The notes beneath the pieces are model-generated. The model searched no databases. It saw nothing but the letters and a program-made list of their open reading frames with translations, and had not been told where the DNA came from. DNA of 64,000 nucleotides from Polyangiaceae bacterium (GTDB taxonomy: Bacteria; Myxococcota_A; Polyangia; Polyangiales; Polyangiaceae), in contig JAHBVX010000006.1 in assembly GCA_019637295.1 (NCBI GenBank), positions 124,001 through 188,000 on the forward strand, read 5' to 3'. This document shows positions 17,661-26,576 of the stretch, in pieces (within the stretch, counting starts at the first letter, position 1; every line of letters starts with the position of its first letter). Both the position numbers and the translations under genes were made by a program.

Positions 17661-20600
17661 CTAGCTCGCCGAGCGCTCCGCTGTCGCGAGCTCGCTCAGC
17701 ATCTTCTCGAGGGCGCCGAGGCCATCGGCGACCCCCTCTCCGGCCCCGGTGCGGCGAGAGAGGCGACCATCCGGGGCGATGCGGTACGCGGTCCCCTTGC
17801 GGCCCACCAGCGCGCCGACCCGCGCGGGATCGAGCGGAGTGTCGTCGCGGAGGTGGAGCGTCACGCTCTGGCGGCTTGCCTCACAGGCCAGCACCCGCAG
17901 CCGTCGCAGCTCGGTCTTCAGTCGCATCAGCTCGATGAAACGCCGCGCCTCCGCGGGTGGCGGACCGAAGCGATCCTCCATCTCGACGGCAAGGTCCTGA
18001 ACGCCCGACTCGTCGTGGGCGCTAGCCAGGCGCTTGTACAAACTGAGTCGCACGCCGACGTCCTCTACATAGTCCGCCGGGAGCAGGGCCTCGACATCCA
18101 CGGTCAGATCCGGATCGACCGCGTGCTCGACCGTCTCGCCTCGCAGCTCTTGCGCCGCCTCTTCCAGCATTTGGCAGAACATCTCGAAGCCAACGCTGGC
18201 GACGAACCCGCTCTGATCCGCGCCGAGCAAATCCCCGGCGCCGCGCAGCTCCATGTCCAGGGTCGCGACGTGGAAACCCGAGCCGAGCTCCGTGTGACGC
18301 TCGAGCGCCTCGATGCGGCTGCGCGACTCTTCGGACATCTGACTCGGCGCCGGTACGAGCAGGTAGCAGTAGGCTCGCTCGCTCGAGCGACCCACCCGGC
18401 CGCGGAGCTGGTAGAGCTGCGAGAGCCCGAACAGATCCGCACGATCGATGAGGATCGTGTTGGCCCGCGGAATGTCTATGCCGCTCTCGACGATGGCGGT
18501 GGACACCAGCACGTCGTAGCGACCCTCGACGAAGTCGAGCATCGTACGCTCGAGCGCGGCTTCGCTCAGCTGACCGTGCCCGATGGCAACCCGTGCGTTG
18601 GGACAGAGCTCCGCGAGCCGCGCGGCGCGCTCGTAGAGGCCCTCGACCCGATTGTAGACGTAGAAGACCTGTCCGCCGCGGGACAGCTCCCGGTCGATGG
18701 CCTCGCGCACGACTTGCTCGTCCCAGCGCGAGGTGATGGTCCGGATCGCGCGGCGGTCCTCGGGCGGCGTGGTGATGAGCGACATCTCCCGCAGTCCCCC
18801 GACGGCCAACTGCAAGGTGCGCGGAATGGGGGTGGCGGTGAGGGTGAGCACGTCCACCGAGGCACGCAGCTGCTTGATGCGCTCCTTGTGGGTCACACCA
18901 AAGCGCTGTTCTTCGTCGACCACCAAGAGCCCGAGGTTGGCAAAGTGAACGTCCTTGGACAGGAGCCGGTGAGTGCCGATCACGATGTCCACCGTGCCAT
19001 CGCGAAGCCCCGCGGAGGTCTCCACCTGAATCTGCTTCGACGCGAAGCGCGACAGCACCCGCACCTCGATGGGATAGCCCGACAGGCGCGCGGTGAAGGT
19101 GGCGAAGTGCTGCTGGGCGAGGACCGTGGTGGGACACAAGAGCGCCACTTGCCGACCGGACATGGCCACTCGGAACGCTGCGCGCAGCGCGACCTCGGTC
19201 TTGCCGAAGCCGACGTCTCCGCACACGAGCCGGTCCATCACCCGGCTCGACTCCAGGTCCGCCAGCACCTCCTTGATTGCCGCGGCCTGGTCGCGGGTCT
19301 CTTCGTACGGGAAGGTGGCCTCGAAGGCGTGATACTCTTCATCCACCGGGTCGATCGGTACCTTCACGAGCGCGGCGCGCTCGGCGTAGAGTTCCAACAG
19401 CTGGTCCGCCATCTGCCGGACGCGACGCGCCACCTTGGACTTGGTCTTGGCGAAGCTCGCTCCGCCAAGCCGATCGAGCTTCGGCGCGCCCTCACCGCCG
19501 CTGTACTTCTGGATCTGATTCAGTCGGTACACGGGCAAGAACAGCTTGCCGCCGGCGTACTCGACCACCAGCAGTTCGACCGACGCTCCGGCGACCTCTT
19601 GGCGCTGCAGCCCAACGTAGCGGCCGATCCCATGCTCGACGTGAACGACGTAGTCACCGGGCTCGAGCGCGCGCAGATCCTCGAGCACCGAGCGCGCCGT
19701 CTTCTTGCGCTCCACGCGACGGTGCGCGCGCTGCCCAAACACCTCTTCCTCGGTGACGAGCGCGAAGCCGAGCGTGGGGGCGACGACGCCGCGCGCGAGG
19801 GCGCCAACCAGCAGACGGATGCCATCGGCGTCGCGCTCCGACACGCGAACACCGCGATGACGAAGCAGAGATGCCAGTCGCTCGGCCTGGGTCTGGGATC
19901 GCGCCGCGATGGCCGTCACCAGGCCGGCCTCGCGCCAGGCCTCGAGGCGGACGAGCAGCGGCTCGAGCGCGCCGGCTTTCCCACGGTTCGTGCGCGCCAG
20001 GTGTACCGCTCGCTGGAGCCCGGCGTGGTCACTGGTGACCAGCGAGGGTGCATCCGCAGGGACAGACTCCCACGCGTCGAGCGGGCCCTGCAGGCCATCG
20101 CTACCCAAGACGCCAGCACGCTGACAGAGCACCACGCTGCGCTCGGAGAACGCCTCGAACACTTCACGCTCCGTGGCGTACAGCGACGCGAAGGAGAAGT
20201 GGGGTTTGCCGCGCATGGACGTCTCGGCCTCCGCCGCTTCGCCGAGCTCGGCACGCAGGGCCTTCACGACACGCGCCGGCTCCTCCACCACGACCTTGGT
20301 GTGCTCCGGGAGCAAGGACCAGAGCGCCTCGAGCTCGTAGTAAGCGGGCAGGTAGCCCTCCATGCCGAAGAACACTCGCCCCTCCGCCACGTCTTCGACG
20401 AGACCACGCGCCTTGCTGCTCGGATGGTCCACGGCGTCGCACAGGGAACGAACGACGTCTCTCGCTCGCCGGACGTGCTCGGCGCCGAGAATGGCCTCCG
20501 AGACCGGCGGTATCCACAGGGACTCGGTGGTGCCCACGGTCTGCTGGTCGTCTGGATCGAAGACCTTGAGCGAGGCGACCAGGTCACCGTACAGCTCGAT

Positions 20601-21260
20601 GCGCGTCGGCTGCTCGCTGCTCGGTGGCCACACGTCCAGCAGCCCACCGCGGACCGCGAAGGTTCCCGGGTCTTCCACGATGGGTACGCGCAGGTACCCC
20701 CCTCGAGTCAGCGTGGTCACGAGGCTCGTCAGATCGATCTCCCCCTCGGTGACCACTCGAGTGCAGTTCCCTGCGAGCACGCTCTTGGGAACGACCCGGC
20801 GAACGAGGCCGGCCGCGGTCGTGACGAGAAAACGCCAGGGTTGGCCATCGGCGAGGTGCGCCAGCGCAGCGACGCGCATCGCGGCGGCTCGACGATCGCT
20901 GTGAACCTCGGACCAGGGCGACGACTCGGACGGCACGACCAGCAGGGGCCGCTGCCCGTCGGGCACTGGCGGACCGAGCGGTGGGATTCCCGGAGCCCCC
21001 TGGGCGAAGAAGCTCAGATCCGCCACCATCCGACGCGCGTCGTCCAGGTCGGCAACGATGACCAGGAGGTGTTCGGCCCCGCTCAGCGCCATGAAGCGTG
21101 CGACCAGCGCCGCGCTCGACCCCTCCGCGCCCACGATGGGCTGCAGCCGAGCGGCTTGGCGCCCGAGCGCCGACAGCGCCGGCGCGCCGAGCAGCGCGCG
21201 GTCCTCGGGCAGAGACGGGACGAACGCCTCCGTGATGGGCAAGGCCGCCGACGCGCTCAT
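17661..21260 (-). CDS. mfd: Transcription-repair coupling factor Mfd
   Basis: 1199 aa from the ATG at 21260 (MSASAALPITEAFVP), the usual family length; an open extension upstream overlaps the next gene and is ignored. Order: UvrB-like N-terminal domains, RNA polymerase-interacting domain (LEPGDYVVHVEHGIGRY), and the two-lobed SF2 translocase with Walker A GDVGFGKT (681-688), DEEQ (782-785) and motif VI QLRGRVGRSSERAYCYLL. The C-terminal TRCF regulatory domain follows. It removes stalled RNA polymerase at DNA lesions and recruits UvrA. The next gene upstream starts beyond its own start by only 10 bases, so the two may be an operon. Confidence 0.97.
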   Translation of the reverse strand: MSASAALPITEAFVPSLPEDRALLGAPALSALGRQAARLQPIVGAEGSSAALVARFMALSGAEHLLVIVADLDDARRMVADLSFFAQGAPGIPPLGPPVPDGQRPLLVVPSESSPWSEVHSDRRAAAMRVAALAHLADGQPWRFLVTTAAGLVRRVVPKSVLAGNCTRVVTEGEIDLTSLVTTLTRGGYLRVPIVEDPGTFAVRGGLLDVWPPSSEQPTRIELYGDLVASLKVFDPDDQQTVGTTESLWIPPVSEAILGAEHVRRARDVVRSLCDAVDHPSSKARGLVEDVAEGRVFFGMEGYLPAYYELEALWSLLPEHTKVVVEEPARVVKALRAELGEAAEAETSMRGKPHFSFASLYATEREVFEAFSERSVVLCQRAGVLGSDGLQGPLDAWESVPADAPSLVTSDHAGLQRAVHLARTNRGKAGALEPLLVRLEAWREAGLVTAIAARSQTQAERLASLLRHRGVRVSERDADGIRLLVGALARGVVAPTLGFALVTEEEVFGQRAHRRVERKKTARSVLEDLRALEPGDYVVHVEHGIGRYVGLQRQEVAGASVELLVVEYAGGKLFLPVYRLNQIQKYSGGEGAPKLDRLGGASFAKTKSKVARRVRQMADQLLELYAERAALVKVPIDPVDEEYHAFEATFPYEETRDQAAAIKEVLADLESSRVMDRLVCGDVGFGKTEVALRAAFRVAMSGRQVALLCPTTVLAQQHFATFTARLSGYPIEVRVLSRFASKQIQVETSAGLRDGTVDIVIGTHRLLSKDVHFANLGLLVVDEEQRFGVTHKERIKQLRASVDVLTLTATPIPRTLQLAVGGLREMSLITTPPEDRRAIRTITSRWDEQVVREAIDRELSRGGQVFYVYNRVEGLYERAARLAELCPNARVAIGHGQLSEAALERTMLDFVEGRYDVLVSTAIVESGIDIPRANTILIDRADLFGLSQLYQLRGRVGRSSERAYCYLLVPAPSQMSEESRSRIEALERHTELGSGFHVATLDMELRGAGDLLGADQSGFVASVGFEMFCQMLEEAAQELRGETVEHAVDPDLTVDVEALLPADYVEDVGVRLSLYKRLASAHDESGVQDLAVEMEDRFGPPPAEARRFIELMRLKTELRRLRVLACEASRQSVTLHLRDDTPLDPARVGALVGRKGTAYRIAPDGRLSRRTGAGEGVADGLGALEKMLSELATAERSAS

Positions 21261-21270
21261 GGGCGCGCGG

Positions 21271-22197
21271 CTATAGCATATCGGCGCTGGCTCGCTGCAC
21301 CTCCAGCACGCAAGCTGCCAGGTGATTCTGCGCGCGCAGCCGCCAGGCCCCCGTCGGATGCTGCTCGAGGTGTGCGCGAAACGCATGCTCCGCGGCGGAA
21401 TGGCGTCCGAGCCGATACAGCAGCACTCCCCGCGCAAACGCGCCGGGATAGCGGAGGTCCACCCGCTCGATGGGCTCGATCAGGGCCAGCTGCTTGGCCG
21501 CGACCTCCCCTCCAGGCTCTGGATGCTCGAGCAGGAAGCGGTAGTAGGTGCGCCACTCTTCGGCGCTGAGCGCGAAGGGGGAGGCCGTCTCGAGCTTCAG
21601 CACGCTCGAGTATCGGACGCGAAACAGCACGAAGCGCTCCGCCTCGGTGAGCAAGAAGCGACCATCGCGCAGCCACTGGGCCTCCTGCGCCTTGGCCACG
21701 AAGCGATCGCCGAGCTCCGTCAGCTCCGCGCTCGCTACGCCGGAGCCCTCGAACTCCCGCAGCGCTCCGAGAAACTTGTCCGTCTGTACGGCGCGCAGGG
21801 TGAGCAGCGCTTCGGTCCCGTTGGCATCGAGCTCGGCTTTGGTTCGGCCGAGCAGCTCGCGCAGACTCCGGTCCGCTCGATGCAAGTCGCGGTCGGCCAT
21901 CGCCTTTCCGTAGCTACGGAAGGTCTCGCCGATCAGGCGCACCTCGTACGACAGTGGCTGGGCGTGTGCGCGGGCCACCCGCGCGGCGTCCTCGGACATG
22001 ATGCGCGTCATGAGAGGGGCATCGAGGGTTGGCACGGGCAGCACGCTCGGCGGAACCGGACGAGGAACGCCGAATACCACCCCCACGAGCGCGATCCCGA
22101 CGGACAAGGCTCCGAGCTGCCAGCCCTCGAGGTGGCGTCGCGCGCCTTGCCTACGCGAGCCCCCGGATGCGATTGCTTTGCTCTCGTGTTCCGGCAC
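21271..22197 (-). CDS. Membrane-anchored helical (TPR-like) protein, function unknown
   Basis: 308 aa from a GTG at 22197, chosen because the open frame beyond it lies over the divergent PilZ gene. A single TM anchor (LGALSVGIALVGVVFG, residues ~23-38) is followed by an alpha-helical soluble domain. The last part (GAFARGVLLYRLGRHSAAEHAFRAHLEQHP) reads as a tetratricopeptide repeat. No catalytic motif. Ends 10 bases before the mfd start on the same strand; the first base of its start is 40 bases from the divergent PilZ start. Confidence 0.7.
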   Translation of the reverse strand: MPEHESKAIASGGSRRQGARRHLEGWQLGALSVGIALVGVVFGVPRPVPPSVLPVPTLDAPLMTRIMSEDAARVARAHAQPLSYEVRLIGETFRSYGKAMADRDLHRADRSLRELLGRTKAELDANGTEALLTLRAVQTDKFLGALREFEGSGVASAELTELGDRFVAKAQEAQWLRDGRFLLTEAERFVLFRVRYSSVLKLETASPFALSAEEWRTYYRFLLEHPEPGGEVAAKQLALIEPIERVDLRYPGAFARGVLLYRLGRHSAAEHAFRAHLEQHPTGAWRLRAQNHLAACVLEVQRASADML

Positions 22198-22237
22198 GCC
22201 GACAGTCGGGGTGTACCACAGGGGCAGACGTGCGATA

Positions 22238-22564
22238 ATGCTCGGACGAGGAAGCGTGCACGAGAAGCGACAACATCCCCGCGTCGTGGTCGATCTCCCG
22301 GCCAGCATGGAGGTTGACGGGTCGGAGGCGTTCCCCGTCTTCCTGCGGGACGCCTCGGTGGGCGGGGCGTTCCTCGAGACACCCGAGGCGCTCGCCTTCG
22401 GCGCTCGCGTCACGGTCATCGTCAGTCTGCCAGGGCTGGCCGACGCGCGCCTACCTGGCATCGTGCGTTGGAACAAGCCGACTGGGCTCGGAGTGCAGTT
22501 CGATCTGCTCGGCGCCCGTGAGACGCACGCGCTCACCACGCTGATGCGCGGCAACCCCCGCTGA
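22238..22564 (+). CDS. PilZ-domain protein (c-di-GMP receptor candidate)
   Basis: 108 aa, single PilZ domain. The RxxxR motif is present in KRQHPRVVVDLPA (residues ~9-14) and the D/NxSxxG motif as DASVGG (~residues 38-43), so cyclic-di-GMP binding is plausible. It starts at the ATG at 22238, 41 bases from the divergent anchored-protein start. Three consecutive hairpins (22622-22709) close the downstream side. Likely effector of motility, exopolysaccharide or development signalling; its target is not encoded beside it. Confidence 0.87.
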   Translation: MLGRGSVHEKRQHPRVVVDLPASMEVDGSEAFPVFLRDASVGGAFLETPEALAFGARVTVIVSLPGLADARLPGIVRWNKPTGLGVQFDLLGARETHALTTLMRGNPR

Positions 22565-22621
22565 AGGTCTGTCAAGAATCGACCCAGTTCATGCCGGCGA
22601 AGCTGGCCCGCGTGGGGTGGG

Positions 22622-22709
22622 GCCCCAACGAATTCACTTCGTTGGGGCGGGGAGGCGCGTGCCTCCCCGGCGACAGAATGAAAGAGCTGTCGATCTTTCG
22701 ACAGCTCTT
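22622..22709. terminator. Three consecutive hairpins between convergent genes (bidirectional terminator region)
   Basis: Hairpin 1: GCCCCAACGAA (22622-22632) and its complement at 22638-22648, 5-base loop. Hairpin 2: CGGGGAGGC (22648-22656) with GCCTCCCCG (22661-22669), 4-base loop. Hairpin 3: AAGAGCTGTCGA (22682-22693) with its complement at 22698-22709, 4-base loop. The arms are perfect. They lie between the PilZ stop (22564) and the convergent membrane-protein stop (22720), so factor-independent or mechanical termination in both directions is likely, although T-runs are short. Confidence 0.65.
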
Positions 22710-22719
22710 GAGCGCCGCT

Positions 22720-23199
22720 CTAGCCGCGGAGCACCCAGACCCAACTCGCGATCCCGCCCAGCAAGAGCACCAGGATGGTCGAGACCGTCAGCACGGTGAA
22801 GAGGCGATAGCCGCGGTCCACCGCGCCTCGCCCGGCCTCGGGCCTCTTCACTTGGCGAGCCGCCGCCACCGACCAGGGGAGGGACCAGAGGTGGACCAGG
22901 CCGAGGGTGACCAGCGCGGCCATGAAGCTGACCTCGAGCACGAGCTCGACCTGAGCGGCCTCGAGCGGGCTGAGGGCGAGCTCCCGCGCGGCGTCCGCGA
23001 TGAACCGGTTCTTCGCCCCGATGGCGCCCACGTCCATCAGTTGCTCGCGGCGAGACATCATCGCCAGCGGCATGGCCGCCACCGCGGTCAGAAACCCGAC
23101 CGGGTATGCGATCAGGTGCGCCAGCATGAATCTCCCCAGGAACGCCTTCGTCGGGGTCGTCGGGCGGCGCGGTCGCGGGGGGGCGTCGGCCGGGGGCAT
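22720..23199 (-). CDS. Membrane protein, function unknown
   Basis: 159 aa from the ATG at 23199. Three hydrophobic stretches are seen: FMLAHLIAYPVGFLTAVAAMPLAMM, VSFMAALVTLGLVHLWSLPW and LFTVLTVSTILVLLLGGIASWVWVL. They are connected by a cytoplasmic-looking segment with several charged residues. The N-terminal ~23 residues are proline/arginine-rich. A longer open frame upstream (to 23415) has no convincing start. It is divergent from the VWA lipoprotein gene (start 23277) and convergent with PilZ. Confidence 0.7.
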   Translation of the reverse strand: MPPADAPPRPRRPTTPTKAFLGRFMLAHLIAYPVGFLTAVAAMPLAMMSRREQLMDVGAIGAKNRFIADAARELALSPLEAAQVELVLEVSFMAALVTLGLVHLWSLPWSVAAARQVKRPEAGRGAVDRGYRLFTVLTVSTILVLLLGGIASWVWVLRG

Positions 23200-23276
23200 C
23201 GGCCGCCGTGGTACACTGGCTGCGCTCGGACCGAAACGATCGAACCTCGTCCGGCCATCGGGCATCGGAGGACACC

Positions 23277-24587
23277 ATGCTTGGCTCGCGTGCTTTGTCG
23301 TCGACGCTCCTGTCGGCGTCCTTGTTTGGGTTTGGGGTGTTCGCGGCGTGCAGCGGCACGAGCGGCGGCGCGGGGGGCGGCGGCGGCAGCGGCGCGACCG
23401 GCGGCAGCGGCGCAACCGGCGGCAACGGTGCCACCGCGGGCGACTCGGGCGTGGTCGACGCCACGTTGCCGGACGGCAACCTCACGCCCGACACCAGCTG
23501 CGCCGAGTTCACCGCGGAAGCGAAGCAAGCCCCAGGGGCAGTCCTGCTCGTCATCGACCGCTCGCTGAGTATGGGTCAGAACAATCTCTGGTCGGCGGCT
23601 CAGCTCGCCGCTGTCCAGGCCATCGACACGGACGCCTTCGACAATCTCGCGGTCGGGCTCTACTCGTTCCCGAGCTCCAACGTGGCGGGTCCGGCCTGTG
23701 TGTTCGGCTTTCAGGTCTCGTGCGGCGTGTCCGGCCTCCCCCAGGTGGCGCTGGCGAACTCCGGGACCGCCAAGAGCAATCAGCCCGGCGTGCGCAAGCA
23801 GGTCTACGACTGGCTCGCCAGCAACAACCCCATCGGCACGGCCACCCCGGGCTACGACGCGCTCGACGCGGCGATCAAGGCGCTGCAAGCCTACTCGCTG
23901 CAGGGCACGCGCGCGGTGATCCTGCTCAGCGACGGCGGCTTCGGCTGTACCTCGCTGTCCAATCCCTTGCGTCCGAACTACCCGGACGGGCTGGGCTGCC
24001 CGGACTGGGAGAACCCGAACAACGTCGTGAATCTGCTGGACGCGGCCTACAAGCACGGGACCGCGCCGGTACACACCTTCGTCATCGGCCTCCCGGGCAC
24101 GGATACCAAGCCCACGGACACGGACGCACCGCCCTACTACATGCGGCGCGCCATGAGCGCCTTCGCGCAGGCCGGCTCGCCGGACACGGTCCCCGCCGGG
24201 TGCGACGGAACCTACTCGCAAGCGGGCGGTGACCCGGCGGTCTCCTGTCACTTCGACCTGACGCAGGGCAACTTCAACACCGCGGCGCTGGCCAAGGCGA
24301 TCAGCGACGCCCGCGGCAAGGCGCTGGGGTGCGTCTACGAGCTGCCGGAGGCGAGCGGCGGTGGGCAGGTGGACAAGAACAAGGTCAACGTCATCATCAC
24401 GGTGGGCGGCAACGCCGTGCAGTTGACCAAGCGCCTGGACCCGACCAACCCGTGTACCTCCGAGGGTTGCTGGGACTACGACGAGGACGGCAAGGTCGTC
24501 TTGGTCGGCAAAGCGTGCGCAGACGTCACCGCGGCGGAGAGCGCCAAGGTACAGATCCTCGTTGGCTGCGAGACGGTCGTGAAATGA
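23277..24587 (+). CDS. VWA-domain lipoprotein
   Basis: 436 aa; a strong GGAGGA ribosome site precedes the ATG at 23277. The signal peptide has lipobox VFAAC, followed by a Gly/Ser/Ala-rich linker (repeated GATGGSGATGGNGAT). The von Willebrand A domain begins at VLLVIDRSLSMG, an intact MIDAS DxSxS motif, and runs to about residue 300. A C-terminal ~110-residue beta domain with cysteines follows (KVNVIITVGGNAVQL, EGCWDYDEDG). The same plan recurs in the lipoprotein at 51625-52854. Probable surface metal-dependent adhesion or protein-binding role. Confidence 0.83.
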   Translation: MLGSRALSSTLLSASLFGFGVFAACSGTSGGAGGGGGSGATGGSGATGGNGATAGDSGVVDATLPDGNLTPDTSCAEFTAEAKQAPGAVLLVIDRSLSMGQNNLWSAAQLAAVQAIDTDAFDNLAVGLYSFPSSNVAGPACVFGFQVSCGVSGLPQVALANSGTAKSNQPGVRKQVYDWLASNNPIGTATPGYDALDAAIKALQAYSLQGTRAVILLSDGGFGCTSLSNPLRPNYPDGLGCPDWENPNNVVNLLDAAYKHGTAPVHTFVIGLPGTDTKPTDTDAPPYYMRRAMSAFAQAGSPDTVPAGCDGTYSQAGGDPAVSCHFDLTQGNFNTAALAKAISDARGKALGCVYELPEASGGGQVDKNKVNVIITVGGNAVQLTKRLDPTNPCTSEGCWDYDEDGKVVLVGKACADVTAAESAKVQILVGCETVVK

Positions 24588-24627
24588 GGGCGTTGACAGC
24601 CGCGAGCCATCGTGGAATCTGCCCGTC

Positions 24628-25215
24628 ATGAGCGACGTACCGGAGACGCCCCAGGAGTTCTTCACTCAATACATCCCCCAGCGCTTCGACCTCGTGAAGT
24701 CGCCGCTGGCGGGTAAGTCGTCGAGCGGCTGCATGACCTTTCGCGTCTCCGGCGCGGGCGAGTGGAGCCTGCGTTTGATCGACGGCAACCTGGTGGTCGA
24801 GAACGGGATGGCGGACGACGTCGTGCTGCAGGTCACGACGTCGAGCGAGGACTTCGCGCCGATCTTCGTCCAGGGCGCAGTCGCCCAGGAGGGGGACCCG
24901 ATAAAGCCCGAGCAACAGGTGTTGGCCTTCAAGGTGCTGACCGTCGACGCGGAGCGGCTCGCGCTGGTCAAGGGCATCGCCGGCAGCGTGGCCTTCGTGA
25001 TCGCCGACGGTGACCGGACCTATCGGCTTGCGGTGACGCCAGGGGCGCAGATCCCAAAGCTCGACGCGCCGGAGTGCCGACTGGAGGTCAAGATGAGCGA
25101 CTTCATGGACATGCAGACGGGCAAGCAGAACCCGATGCAGCTGGCGATGAGCGGCAAGATCAAGATCGTGGGCAACGCCCAGATCCCGATGGCTCTCTCC
25201 GGCGTGTTCGTCTGA
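24628..25215 (+). CDS. SCP2-like sterol/lipid carrier protein
   Basis: 195 aa, cytoplasmic, without signal. The C-terminal half (LVVENGMADDVVLQVTTSSEDF... SDFMDMQTGKQNPMQLAMSGKIKIVGN) fits the SCP2 sterol-binding domain, whose hydrophobic pocket carries lipids or acyl-CoA; QTGKQNPMQLAMSGK is the characteristic end. It may move lipid substrates for acyl-CoA or steroid metabolism. It stands between the VWA lipoprotein and convergent tolB, without a partner gene. Confidence 0.72.
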   Translation: MSDVPETPQEFFTQYIPQRFDLVKSPLAGKSSSGCMTFRVSGAGEWSLRLIDGNLVVENGMADDVVLQVTTSSEDFAPIFVQGAVAQEGDPIKPEQQVLAFKVLTVDAERLALVKGIAGSVAFVIADGDRTYRLAVTPGAQIPKLDAPECRLEVKMSDFMDMQTGKQNPMQLAMSGKIKIVGNAQIPMALSGVFV

Positions 25216-25229
25216 CCGCGAGCTCGTCG

Positions 25230-26576
25230 TTACGGCGCGGCGGACGGCGGCGGCGGCGGCAGCGCCTCCCAGCGAAGTGACTCTCCGAACTGGGAGTTGA
25301 GCTTGATGGTGCGCCAACGCTTCAGACTCAAGAAGTAGGTGCCCGGGCTCTTCTGGCGATCCGAGAAGAACGCGATCAGGCGACCGTCCGGGCTGCACGC
25401 CGGGTATCGATTCGTCCCCATGCTGTGGGTCAGCCGCACGTTGCCGCGCCCCTGCTCGTCGCTCATCACCAAGTCCTGGCGGTTGCCGCCGACCGCGACG
25501 GAGTAGACCAGCCGGATACCATCCTCCGTGTCGCAGAACGTGGGCGCTGCGGCCACGAACCCGCCCGGCGACACGGGCTTGCCGTCCACATACACACGCT
25601 GGCTGCCGTCCCTCTTGGGATCCCCACCGATCCAAGCCAGCTTGCCAGACGGGCTGAAGGACGGCGAGGTCGACAGGATGGTCTTGGAGACGCGAGCCAT
25701 GCCGGACCCGTCGGCGTTGCCGACGTAGATGGAGCTGCCAGCGTTCTCGGCGACGGCCACCGCCATGCGCGTGCGGTCCTTGTTGAAGCTCACGCTGTAG
25801 ATGCTGGTCTTGAAGGGCAGGTTCACCCGCGTGCTCTGCTTGCCATCCCAGGTCAGCACACGAAACGGCGAGTAGTTCTTGCTCTCCACGTAGAACACCG
25901 TCTGACGCGGACCCCAGGTGGGCGCGATGGACGTCGTGTTGGCATCGCTGAAGGGCCTGAGATCGTGTCCATCCGAGTCCATCGTGAAGATGCGCCGGTT
26001 CTTGCCCCACTTACCCGCGAAGGTGAAGTGGCTGGCGAATCCGCCCGGCCTGCCCGTGAGGGCGCCGAGCAGTGCGTCCGTGATGCGGTGCGCAGTGACG
26101 CGAATGTCCTTCTTGTCCACGAGCAGCGACTTCTCGTACACCGGCTCTTTGCCCACCTGCGGGAAGTAGGCGATGCCAAAGACTTGAATCTTGCCCGACG
26201 GGTGGCTGCGCGCGGCGACCTTGACGATCGCCTCGGCGCCGAGCTTCCTCCACTCGTCCACAGCCACCGGGTCCTCGAAGCCATAGGTGCCGGTGGGAGC
26301 CTTGGAGTCGGGGATGATGTCGTACATCCCGGACAGCTCGAAGTCGCGTCGCACGATGCCACGGAGCAAGACGTCTTCGAGGTCAGGGGCGAAGGACGGC
26401 AAGATCGCGAGCTTCGGGATGTGCTCCTGAACGGTGCCCGTGACGACGTACTCCCCGAGCAAGCTCTCGTCGGCGGAAGCAGCGGGCTGCTGCGCGAGTG
26501 CCGGCGCGGTGGCCACGAGGGCGGCGATGAGTGAAGCCACCGCCGCTGGGCCAAGAGAGAATCGGAAGCTCTTCAT
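25230..26576 (-). CDS. tolB: Tol-Pal system beta-propeller protein TolB
   Basis: About 448 aa from the ATG at 26576, which overlaps the tolA-like stop as ATGA; an ATG two codons earlier is possible. The signal peptide is MKSFRFSLGPAAVASLIAALVATAPALA. An N-terminal TolB domain (PKLAILPSFAPD) is followed by WD-like propeller blades with repeated SPSG/SPDG-type motifs (SFSPSGKLAWIGGD, ACSPDGRLIAFFSD). The periplasmic protein links Pal to the inner-membrane TolQRA motor. The proline-rich tail (PPPPPSAAP) is unusual. Last gene of the pal-tolQ-tolR-tolA-tolB run. Confidence 0.92.
   Translation of the reverse strand: MKSFRFSLGPAAVASLIAALVATAPALAQQPAASADESLLGEYVVTGTVQEHIPKLAILPSFAPDLEDVLLRGIVRRDFELSGMYDIIPDSKAPTGTYGFEDPVAVDEWRKLGAEAIVKVAARSHPSGKIQVFGIAYFPQVGKEPVYEKSLLVDKKDIRVTAHRITDALLGALTGRPGGFASHFTFAGKWGKNRRIFTMDSDGHDLRPFSDANTTSIAPTWGPRQTVFYVESKNYSPFRVLTWDGKQSTRVNLPFKTSIYSVSFNKDRTRMAVAVAENAGSSIYVGNADGSGMARVSKTILSTSPSFSPSGKLAWIGGDPKRDGSQRVYVDGKPVSPGGFVAAAPTFCDTEDGIRLVYSVAVGGNRQDLVMSDEQGRGNVRLTHSMGTNRYPACSPDGRLIAFFSDRQKSPGTYFLSLKRWRTIKLNSQFGESLRWEALPPPPPSAAP

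Noticed and set aside
16875-21569. Very long open frame on the + strand (over 1500 codons)
   Set aside because: It is antiphase to mfd and the Cys-rich gene, has no domain logic, and results from strong third-position GC bias.
22634-23554. Minus-strand open frame over the membrane protein and VWA lipoprotein start
   Set aside because: The alternative frame at 22720-23199 has three TM segments and a good start; this one is low-complexity shadow sequence.
24526-26010. Long minus-strand frame crossing the SCP2-like gene and tolB
   Set aside because: Composition is Arg/Gly/His-rich shadow sequence and conflicts with two well-supported genes.
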